Positions 6,873-11,109 of a stretch of 11,109 nt of DNA are shown piece after piece. The notes beneath the pieces are model-generated. The model was not told the DNA's origin, ran no database searches, and worked only from the letters and a program-made list of their open reading frames with translations. Each line of letters begins with the position of its first letter. The stretch's first letter is position 1. Made by a program: the position numbers and the translations under genes. Source of the DNA: Candidatus Shapirobacteria bacterium (GTDB taxonomy: Bacteria > Patescibacteriota > Microgenomatia > UBA12405); contig JAPLYY010000065.1 in NCBI GenBank assembly GCA_026395315.1, positions 1 through 11,109 of the forward strand. The letters are read 5' to 3'.

Positions 6873-9089
6873 TTAATAACGCAATCGTTGAGCTAAGCGG
6901 TGCATGATAGGACTCATTACTTTGGTGGTTTCCCGCGGTAACTCCTCAAATTGTTTTGGTACAATCGCTGATTCTTCTCCAAAGTATCCCGCCAACATTG
7001 TTTGCATTTGTTGTTGCTCCGTTTCTCCGGAGCCTAACCCAAAGGCAAAAGTGCTGAAAGACGATTTAACTTCTGCGATTTTCCGGGCTAATTCCTCACC
7101 GACAGTACCGGTATTCGGACTACCATCAGTAATAAATAGGCCCACACCTTGCATACCCGGAAACTTTCTCCTCGATGATTTTAATTCTGTGCCTATTATT
7201 TCCACTGCGGCACCAATATTTGTACTACCTTGAAGATTGTTGGTTCTACTAATCAATTTCGCCTTAATTTTTTGCTCCGGATCAGAGTAGGGTTGATTGG
7301 AGTTTTTGAGAATTTCAGCAGAATTACCAAAGAGAATAATTCCCGTAGGTATAGAAAATTCTTCACAGAGTTTTGACCACATGATAATATTTTTAGTTGA
7401 TTCATCCATTTTAGATCCACCCATACTTCCCGATATGTCTAAGGCTATCCAAACCGTTAAATTGACTTGTTGACTCGGATTAATTTCTTTCCTTTCATAA
7501 AATTTATGACTACCAACAGGATATTCTCTGGCGGCCCTGACCGGATCGGGTCGGCCACTGTAATAGTAACCTTCCCGAGTTACTTTTTGCTGTCTTGGGA
7601 AGATTCTTCCCAACTCCTGTTTTAATTCCCGATATTGTTGATCAATTTCTTTTTCTAACTGCTTGTACCTGTCGTAATCAACCTCTTCGTCTTCATCAAA
7701 ACCCTCTTGTTTCATATCATTTAATTTTTTTTGTCTTTCTTTCAATGCTTCTATTCCTCGTTGTCTTTGTTCTGCTTCAACTCTGGCCTGTTCCATCTCC
7801 TGCTTTTCTTTGGCAGTCTCTTCTTGTTGGAATTGTTCCAGCTTTTTCTCAGCTTTCTTGATTTCACCCGGGTCGGCTTCCTGAATTTTCGGTAAATACT
7901 GGCCAGTATTCTTGTCTTTTTCCATTTGAATTATCTGTGGTGCTTCTTCATTTAGTTTTTCACTTTGTTTTCGGTCGAGTTCAGCTCTAGCCGCTTGTTT
8001 CAACTTTTCCTTCCCCTCTTGACCCATGTTCTCAATCATCTGTCTAAGTTTTTCCTTAGTCTCTGGCGACAATTTTGACAAATCCATCGGCTTTCCTTCA
8101 CCGCTACCAGGTTGTGGTTCGCCCGGTTGTGGCTCGCCTGACTGTCGTTCTCCGCCTTGCTGTCCTTGACCTAATTCGTTTTCAATTTGTTTTCCCAGAT
8201 TTCCATTTTCACTTTGACTTTGTCCATCCGACTGATTTCCCTGTTCGCTATCTTGACCATTTAATTGATTCATGGCCTCATTCGCTGCCTGTCTCATTTG
8301 CTCATCGTCGATATCTGCTTTTTCTAATTCCCTAATAATCGGCCAGATATCTTCTCCAAAGATTTTTGCATTCGTCTGAGCTGAATTGCTTTTAAAAAAC
8401 CGATCAAGTGCCGGTCTAACTTTATTGGTCACTTCAACAACTCTCGGATCTAACCCTTCAACATCTTTCCCTGTCAACCAATAATTGATGGCATTAACAC
8501 CAAATTGGCGAGATAACGGATCTTGGGGTAACTGTGGTGATATCTCAGCCATTTTTTGGCTATAACCTTGACGGAAATCTTCCATGGCGGCTTGTGATTC
8601 CCCCGCGGCCATAGCATTTACCCAACCATCTTCTGGTCCATTAGCAGCGGACATATAGGTTGAAGGTAAATAACCTTCATCCTTCGCTTTTCTAGCACCT
8701 TCAAACAGACTTTTGAAGTCAGAATGTGCTGCATGAGCCGCTTCGTGACGAGTTTTTCTTCTAATCTCAACAGCCGGGTCATGATAGAAATCATTTTCTC
8801 GGATAGTAATTAATTTTGGGACTAGGGCTTCTGGCGGCAAATCGTCAAGGTTGTTAACCTTGCCTTGCATATAAGCATCAACCCTTTGGGCATATTTAGA
8901 GTCAATTCCGCAAGTCCAAGGTCCTTCACCGGGTAGGGCAACAACCCTCACATCGTGATGACCAGAGAAGACCTTAGATAGCCAAGATACCTCCTTCATC
9001 ATTGCCCTGGCTTCCTCAGGGGATCGAACCGGGTCCTTTACGCCATCCATTTTGAGTACGGGTCTCAGACCTTCGTCATTTACATTCAT
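6873..9089 (-). CDS. VWA-domain protein with N-terminal HEAAH zincin-like domain (CobT/DUF2201-like)
   Basis: This 738-residue protein has no signal peptide or membrane segment. The N-terminal domain (about 90-260) contains HEAAH at 115-119, the HExxH zinc-protease signature, followed by NGPEDGWVN (150-158), whose Glu153 could be the third ligand as in gluzincins. A low-complexity Gln/Gly/Glu/Ser linker with repeated QPGEP units spans about 275-335. A strongly charged helical region runs from 336 to 500. The VWA domain at about 540-738 has a full MIDAS: DISGS (Asp551, Ser553, Ser555), Thr623 and Asp655. SGRPDPVRAARE just before it recalls the GRLD-type segment of CobT-like proteins. VWA proteins of this kind work with MoxR/CobS ATPases, and the next gene encodes one. 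Whether the zincin domain cuts proteins or only binds them is unknown. It is the first gene of the operon, with a promoter at 9156-9183. Confidence 0.88.
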   Translation of the reverse strand: MNVNDEGLRPVLKMDGVKDPVRSPEEARAMMKEVSWLSKVFSGHHDVRVVALPGEGPWTCGIDSKYAQRVDAYMQGKVNNLDDLPPEALVPKLITIRENDFYHDPAVEIRRKTRHEAAHAAHSDFKSLFEGARKAKDEGYLPSTYMSAANGPEDGWVNAMAAGESQAAMEDFRQGYSQKMAEISPQLPQDPLSRQFGVNAINYWLTGKDVEGLDPRVVEVTNKVRPALDRFFKSNSAQTNAKIFGEDIWPIIRELEKADIDDEQMRQAANEAMNQLNGQDSEQGNQSDGQSQSENGNLGKQIENELGQGQQGGERQSGEPQPGEPQPGSGEGKPMDLSKLSPETKEKLRQMIENMGQEGKEKLKQAARAELDRKQSEKLNEEAPQIIQMEKDKNTGQYLPKIQEADPGEIKKAEKKLEQFQQEETAKEKQEMEQARVEAEQRQRGIEALKERQKKLNDMKQEGFDEDEEVDYDRYKQLEKEIDQQYRELKQELGRIFPRQQKVTREGYYYSGRPDPVRAAREYPVGSHKFYERKEINPSQQVNLTVWIALDISGSMGGSKMDESTKNIIMWSKLCEEFSIPTGIILFGNSAEILKNSNQPYSDPEQKIKAKLISRTNNLQGSTNIGAAVEIIGTELKSSRRKFPGMQGVGLFITDGSPNTGTVGEELARKIAEVKSSFSTFAFGLGSGETEQQQMQTMLAGYFGEESAIVPKQFEELPRETTKVMSPIMHRLAQRLRY

Positions 9090-9155
9090 AGTTTGTTGCT
9101 GATACCTATTTCTATCACAGAATACCTCTAAACCGAAGTGGTGTCATGAAAACAC

Positions 9156-9183
9156 ATTATTGTAAAGTTGACCCCATTGTCAA
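9156..9183 (-). promoter_or_regulatory. Sigma-70-type promoter for the VWA/AAA+ operon
   Basis: On the minus strand TTGACA (9183-9178) and AATAAT (9161-9156) are 16 bp apart. This predicts a start near 9150 and a leader of about 60 nt before the ATG at 9089. The -35 lies within an inverted repeat TTGAC-N6-GTCAA (9168-9183) that could be an operator. It begins 5 bp from the right direct repeat, so the cassette would carry its own promoter. Confidence 0.6.
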
Positions 9184-9187
9184 GACA

Positions 9188-9213
9188 GTAAAATGATCGG
9201 GAAATAACTGCGG
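9188..9213 (+). repeat. 26-bp direct repeat, right copy (DR2)
   Basis: It matches 3160-3185 at 25 of 26 positions in the same orientation. It retains the end of the holin-like frame (ATG ATC GGG AAA TAA, with Ile for the Val of the intact gene). Its last 3 bp (9211-9213) are the discriminator and final two acceptor bases of the minus-strand tRNA-Ser(GGA). Confidence 0.9.
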
Positions 9214-9292
9214 AGGAGGCGAGATTCGGACTCGCGAGTCCTTGCGAACGCGCGCTTTCCAAGCGCGTGCCATACCACTAGGCGACTCCTCC
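9211..9292 (-). tRNA. tRNA-Ser (anticodon GGA)
   Basis: The 82-nt cloverleaf has acceptor GGAGGAG/CTCCTCC with discriminator G. The D arm is GCC/GGC, and the anticodon arm is CGCGC-TTGGAAA-GCGCG, giving anticodon GGA. A long variable arm (GTTC-GCAA-GGAC) and T arm GCGAG-TCCGAAT-CTCGC follow. The variable arm and G73 are serine features. CCA is not encoded. Its 3' end is the border of the right direct repeat. Confidence 0.95.
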
Positions 9293-9337
9293 CATTTATC
9301 AAACATGGTATTTTATCAAATTTAGCTTTCAAAAGTC

Positions 9338-9357
9338 TCCCTTGCCCTGTCAAGGGA
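9338..9357 (-). terminator. Hairpin terminator after the Nudix gene
   Basis: TCCCTTG (9338-9344) and CAAGGGA (9351-9357) form a 7-bp stem with a 6-nt loop, 11 bp past the Nudix stop. On the minus strand the hairpin is followed by GACTTTTG, a poor U tract, so termination may be weak. Confidence 0.5.
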
Positions 9358-9367
9358 AAGGGTAGGG

Positions 9368-9865
9368 TTAGGGTTTAAGTATTTCTTCATGTTTTCTTTT
9401 TGCCTTTTTCAGCAGAACTTTTTCCGAATCATAGGATAATTTCTTAATTATTTCCTCAAAGACCAACCATTCTCTCGACAATACCACTTCGTTATCGTAA
9501 TATTTTAACCGGCTTTCTTCCGTATATTCCATTAAAAAGAACGTTACTTTTTTAATAATTCTTCTTTTTTCCAATTTATCCCAAATAATATAGTCGTTTG
9601 AGCCGATTTTAGTCACAATCTGGCACTTAATTCGGCCTTCTTCTTCTACTTCCCTCAACGCCGCCACTTTTAACACCTCATCTTTTAATAAATGCCCTTT
9701 AGGAAATTTATAAACTTCTTTTCTGTCTTTTTCTGCCATGTGGTTGTACTTTTTCGACAGGGTTTTAATAATCAGCCACAAAATCCGCCCGTCCTGTTTT
9801 TTAAACACAATTCCCCCGGCCGATCTTTCGTCATAGTAAAGTCCGTTGTCCACTTTTTCTATCAT
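9368..9865 (-). CDS. Nudix hydrolase
   Basis: This is a 165-residue cytoplasmic enzyme. The Nudix box GX5EX7REUXEE is at residues 57-76 (Gly57, Glu63, then REVEEE at 71-76), with the metal-binding Glu residues present. The box normally continues X-G-U; here it reads GRI (77-79), so the usual Gly is Arg78. Nudix enzymes hydrolyse a nucleoside diphosphate linked to another group, such as dinucleoside polyphosphates, NDP-sugars, oxidised dNTPs or RNA caps. FPKGHLLKDE resembles the Ap4A-hydrolase branch (PKGH), but substrate is not decided by the sequence. The C-terminal third is Lys/Glu-rich. The start at 9865 is supported by a TATAAT box 5 nt upstream. It is divergent from the lipoprotein gene, with 31 bp between the start codons. 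Confidence 0.93.
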   Translation of the reverse strand: MIEKVDNGLYYDERSAGGIVFKKQDGRILWLIIKTLSKKYNHMAEKDRKEVYKFPKGHLLKDEVLKVAALREVEEEGRIKCQIVTKIGSNDYIIWDKLEKRRIIKKVTFFLMEYTEESRLKYYDNEVVLSREWLVFEEIIKKLSYDSEKVLLKKAKRKHEEILKP

Positions 9866-9870
9866 GGTCT

Positions 9871-9889
9871 ATTATACTTGATGTACAAT
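9871..9889. promoter_or_regulatory. Overlapping divergent -10 boxes for the Nudix and lipoprotein genes
   Basis: Minus strand: TATAAT (9876-9871) ends 5 nt before the Nudix ATG. Plus strand: TACAAT (9884-9889) ends 7 nt before the lipoprotein ATG at 9897. Both imply leaderless transcripts. The whole regulatory region is 31 bp, so the two polymerases would compete. Confidence 0.5.
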
Positions 9890-9896
9890 AGGCTAT

Positions 9897-10469
9897 ATGA
9901 ATAAAACATTTCTCACCCTCATTCTTTCTGCTTTAGTCCTCTCCGCCTGTGGCCCCACTGCCTCCACTACCGTCAATAATTCTCCCAGCTCAACGCCAAC
10001 CAAAACCGAAACATCAGTTGCTAAAAGTCTCAAAGATTTAATGGCCCTTGGCACTGCCCAGAAATGTACCTGGCAGGTTACCGACACTGGTCAGGAGATT
10101 ACCGGCACTATGCTTATTAGTGGTCAAAAATTCAAGCAGACTATTGTTATTCCCGTACCCTCCGGTCAAACTACCACCACCTACGCTATTAGCGACGGTA
10201 CTAATCTTTATTCCTGGTCGGATGTTTCCAAAGGTGTCGGCATGAAAATTAATTTGGCCGATGCTCAAAAAAATGCTCCTACCCCCGGTCAAAAGACCGA
10301 TACTTCTGTTGATTGGAGTAAACAATACAACTACAACTGTTCACCCGCCGTTGTTTCTGATGCTGATTTCGCTCTGCCCTCTGATGTTAAATTCACCGAT
10401 CTTTCCGAAATTCAAAATTCACTCCAAAAACTGGATCTCGACAAACTCAAGCAACAATTCGGTCAGTAA
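9897..10469 (+). CDS. Secreted lipoprotein of unknown function
   Basis: This 190-residue protein has a signal peptide with a lipobox LSAC (residues 15-18), so Cys18 would be lipidated and the protein held on the outer face of the membrane. A Ser/Thr/Pro-rich spacer (19-40) follows. The rest looks like a small beta-rich domain (SLKDLMALGTAQKCTWQV, GTMLISGQKFKQTI, TTYAISDGTNLYSW), recalling the strands of LolA/LppX-like lipoprotein folds; this is only a suggestion. Cys57 and Cys148 could form a disulfide. The C-terminal 25 residues are charged and helical. It is transcribed alone on the plus strand, divergent from the Nudix gene, and its stop lies 1 bp from the 3' end of the convergent tRNA-Arg(CCG). 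I do not recognise a named family. Confidence 0.88.
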   Translation: MNKTFLTLILSALVLSACGPTASTTVNNSPSSTPTKTETSVAKSLKDLMALGTAQKCTWQVTDTGQEITGTMLISGQKFKQTIVIPVPSGQTTTTYAISDGTNLYSWSDVSKGVGMKINLADAQKNAPTPGQKTDTSVDWSKQYNYNCSPAVVSDADFALPSDVKFTDLSEIQNSLQKLDLDKLKQQFGQ

Positions 10470-10470
10470 G

Positions 10471-10542
10471 TGTTCCCGGTGGGAATCGAACCCACATCAC
10501 TCCCTTCGGAGGGGAGAATCTTATCCATTGGACTACGGAAAC
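10471..10542 (-). tRNA. tRNA-Arg (anticodon CCG)
   Basis: The 72-nt cloverleaf has acceptor GTTTCCG/CGGGAAC (one G-U pair) and discriminator A. The anticodon arm is CTCCC-CTCCGAA-GGGAG, giving CCG, which reads CGG. The T arm is GTGGG-TTCGATT-CCCAC. The D-loop AATGGAT is typical of bacterial tRNA-Arg. CCA is not encoded. Confidence 0.93.
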
Positions 10543-10585
10543 TCGCCTTTATTGTACCAGATCCACTTCTATAACTTGTTTTATT

Positions 10586-10614
10586 TGGCGGAGGATACAG
10601 GGGTTGAACCCCTG
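10586..10614 (-). pseudogene. tRNA-like 3' fragment with encoded CCA
   Basis: The minus strand reads a T-arm-like hairpin CAGGGG-TTCAA-CCCCTG followed by TATCCTCCGCCA, like the 3' end of a tRNA-Ser acceptor with discriminator G and CCA. No matching 5' acceptor (GGAGGAT) or anticodon arm is found upstream, where a palindrome and then tRNA-Ser(CGA) occur. The T loop is two bases short for a working tRNA. It may be a tRNA remnant or an unrelated hairpin. Confidence 0.35.
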
Positions 10615-10630
10615 CCTACCGGCAGGCAGG
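10611..10630. repeat. Near-perfect 20-bp palindrome centred on CCGG
   Basis: CCTGCCTACCGGCAGGCAGG pairs with itself at all but one base pair (an A-C mismatch). Translated in either direction it gives LPTGRQ- or CLPVGR-like peptides. From memory, such peptides recur at odd places in candidate-phyla proteins, which would fit a dispersed repeat; this is unchecked. It directly abuts the tRNA-like fragment. Confidence 0.6.
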
Positions 10631-10659
10631 TGTTAGGGATTGCTCCCATCCCGACATAG

Positions 10660-10743
10660 CGGAAGGAGCGAGATTCGGACTCGCGCGGGTTTGCACCCAC
10701 AGGTTTTCGAAACCTGCGCCATAACCAACTCGGCCATCCTTCC
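10660..10743 (-). tRNA. tRNA-Ser (anticodon CGA)
   Basis: The 84-nt cloverleaf has acceptor GGAAGGA/TCCTTCC and discriminator G. The anticodon arm is CAGGT-TTCGAAA-ACCTG, giving CGA, which reads TCG. A long variable arm (GGGT-GCAA-ACCC) marks it as serine. The T arm GCGAG-TCCGAAT-CTCGC is identical to that of tRNA-Ser(GGA) at 9211-9292. CCA is not encoded. Confidence 0.95.
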
Positions 10744-10760
10744 GCTTTATCGGGACGCAT

Positions 10761-10787
10761 GGACTTTATCCGCCTTTGGCGGAGTCC
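10761..10787. repeat. GC-rich hairpin repeat (TCCGCC-TTT-GGCGGA)
   Basis: A 6-bp inner stem (10769-10783) with a TTT loop is flanked by an outer pair GGACT (10761-10765) and AGTCC (10783-10787). The right arm TTTGGCGGAGTCC resembles 10974-10985, suggesting one repeat family. It lies between tRNA-Ser(CGA) and tRNA-Arg(GCG). Confidence 0.55.
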
Positions 10788-10802
10788 TGCCCACCCTCCT
10801 TG

Positions 10803-10823
10803 GTCCGCCATAGCCTTGGCGAC
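10803..10823. repeat. Imperfect palindromic repeat, copy 2
   Basis: GTCCGCCATAGCCTTGGCGAC aligns with 10962-10982 at about 15 of 20 positions with a one-base gap and has the same inverted arms (GTCCGCC and GGCGAC). It is non-coding, between two tRNA genes. Confidence 0.45.
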
Positions 10824-10835
10824 GGCGACCCACTG

Positions 10836-10907
10836 TGCGCCTACCGAGAATCGGACTCGGATCAACGGTTCCGCAAACCGCTATTCTATCCATTAAACTA
10901 TGGGCGC
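10836..10907 (-). tRNA. tRNA-Arg (anticodon GCG)
   Basis: The 72-nt cloverleaf has acceptor GCGCCCA/TAGGCGC (one C-A mismatch at the sixth pair) and discriminator A. The anticodon arm is GCGGT-TTGCGGA-ACCGT, giving GCG, which reads CGC and perhaps CGT. The T arm is CCGAG-TCCGATT-CTCGG. The D-loop AATGGAT matches the other tRNA-Arg. Most bacteria use an ACG anticodon edited to inosine for these codons, so GCG is unusual. CCA is not encoded. Confidence 0.85.
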
Positions 10908-10916
10908 AAGCAACAG

Positions 10917-10922
10917 ATTATA
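10917..10922 (-). promoter_or_regulatory. -10 box (TATAAT) for the tRNA-Arg(GCG) gene
   Basis: The minus strand has TATAAT ending 9 nt before the mature tRNA 5' end at 10907, so transcription would start only 1-4 nt ahead of the tRNA. No good -35 element is seen. It could also drive tRNA-Ser(CGA) behind it. Confidence 0.5.
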
Positions 10923-10949
10923 CCTTAATTTAAGTGAAAAATTAAATTC

Positions 10950-11109
10950 TTATTTTTGCTTGTCCGTCGAAGCTTTAGCGGAGTCGGATTTATCTTCTAA
11001 TGGCAATCTCTTCACAAACCACGCCGTCGTCTTATCCACAAAAGTCGGCGATTCCTCAATCATTGGGATTCTTTTTACCACAGTTTCCTTTATTTTTTCT
11101 TTATCTTCT
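10950..11109 (-). CDS. C-terminal end of an unidentified protein (5' end beyond the window)
   Basis: An open frame enters from the window edge and gives 52 residues before the TAA at 10952-10950. It begins EDKEKIKETVVKRIPMIEES, continues TTAWFVKRLPLEDK and ends SDSAKASTDKQK. The first part is charged and probably helical. Too little is present to assign a family. The final dozen residues are encoded by the palindromic repeat at 10962-10985 and look appended. Support as a real gene is the continuous frame to the edge and the clean stop before the AT-rich tRNA promoter region. Confidence 0.6.
   Translation of the reverse strand, partial: EDKEKIKETVVKRIPMIEESPTFVDKTTAWFVKRLPLEDKSDSAKASTDKQK
10962..10985. 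repeat. Imperfect palindromic repeat inside the end of a coding region, copy 3
   Basis: GTCCGTCGAAGCTTTAGCGGA plus GTC has inverted arms around a central AAGCTT. It resembles 10803-10823 and the right arm of 10761-10787. Read on the minus strand in frame it encodes DSAKASTD near the C-terminus of the partial gene. Confidence 0.55.

Larger units (their letters stand above)
3160..9213. mobile_element. Candidate inserted two-gene cassette bounded by direct repeats, next to tRNA-Ser
   Basis: The VWA/AAA+ operon is enclosed by a near-perfect 26-bp direct repeat. The right copy keeps the final codons of the holin-like gene (Met-Ile-Gly-Lys-stop) although no such gene precedes it there, and it lies against the 3' end of tRNA-Ser(GGA). 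Removing one repeat and the DNA between would restore a holin-like gene ending 3 bp from the tRNA. That suggests insertion of about 6 kb. No integrase, transposase or terminal inverted repeat is visible, so the route (site-specific recombination at a tRNA-proximal site, or another event) is open. Confidence 0.5.

Noticed and set aside
3160..9213. The cassette as a classical insertion sequence with target-site duplication
   Set aside because: There is no transposase, no terminal inverted repeats inside the direct repeats, and 26 bp is longer than usual target duplications.
9361..9376. TTAGGG-like telomeric repeat (GGGTAGGGTTAGGGTT)
   Set aside because: It is only two or three short units at the end of the Nudix gene, and its first bases encode the gene's stop and last codons.
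10261..10659. Plus-strand frame of 132 codons with peptides such as RWESNPHHSLRRGESYPLDYG
   Set aside because: This is the antisense translation of tRNA-Arg(CCG) plus the palindrome and overlaps the lipoprotein gene in another frame.
10581..10865. Minus-strand frame of 94 codons
   Set aside because: It runs through tRNA-Ser(CGA), repeats and part of tRNA-Arg(GCG), so it is not a protein gene.
1..11109. CRISPR array or large tandem repeat
   Set aside because: I found no regularly spaced repeats beyond the short hexamers at 1363-1393 and the Gln/Gly-rich coding repeats at about 8080-8260.

Overview
The window looks like chromosomal DNA from a small-genome uncultured bacterium, most likely of the Candidate Phyla Radiation (Microgenomates-like). 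This is an inference from several traits. Base composition is AT-leaning. Genes are packed tightly on both strands and mostly lack Shine-Dalgarno sequences. Several start codons sit 5-7 nt behind a -10 box, which implies leaderless mRNAs. No tRNA judged functional encodes CCA. Short GC-rich palindromes are scattered among the tRNAs and one runs into a protein tail. No ribosomal or marker protein is present to settle the phylum.

Layout. 1-374 (-) is the N-terminal part of a membrane-anchored secreted protein, 11 nt downstream of a small P-loop kinase (386-871, -). 915-1334 (-) encodes a small secreted helical protein; upstream of it are three CTTAAG-type hexamers spaced one helical turn apart. 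1399-2790 (-) is purF, with two of the usual Fe-S cysteines replaced by Asp. 2841-3179 (+) is a four-helix membrane protein of the phage-holin-4 superfamily.

3301-9089 (-) is a two-gene operon and the most striking part. The first gene (6873-9089) fuses a HEAAH zincin-like domain to a long charged linker and a CobT-like von Willebrand A domain. The second (3301-6849) is a 1182-residue protein with a beta-rich, propeller-like N-terminus, a long helical middle and a MoxR/CobS-type AAA+ module whose Walker A and B residues are altered. The operon is bracketed by a 26-bp direct repeat with one mismatch (3160-3185 and 9188-9213). The left copy is the 3' end of the holin-like gene. The right copy abuts and overlaps by 3 bp the 3' end of tRNA-Ser(GGA). 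The simplest reading is that the operon arrived as an insertion between a holin-like gene and a tRNA-Ser gene that once lay 3 bp apart. No integrase is present.

9211-10907 holds tRNA-Ser(GGA), a Nudix hydrolase, a divergent lipoprotein, tRNA-Arg(CCG), a tRNA-like fragment joined to a palindrome, tRNA-Ser(CGA) and tRNA-Arg(GCG); all the tRNAs are on the minus strand. 10950-11109 is the C-terminal end of another minus-strand gene whose last residues are encoded by a copy of a palindromic repeat.

The VWA and AAA+ proteins probably act together as a MoxR/VWA chaperone or remodelling pair with a built-in peptidase-like domain and a sensor-like N-terminus. Their substrate is unknown. The other genes look like ordinary housekeeping or envelope genes.
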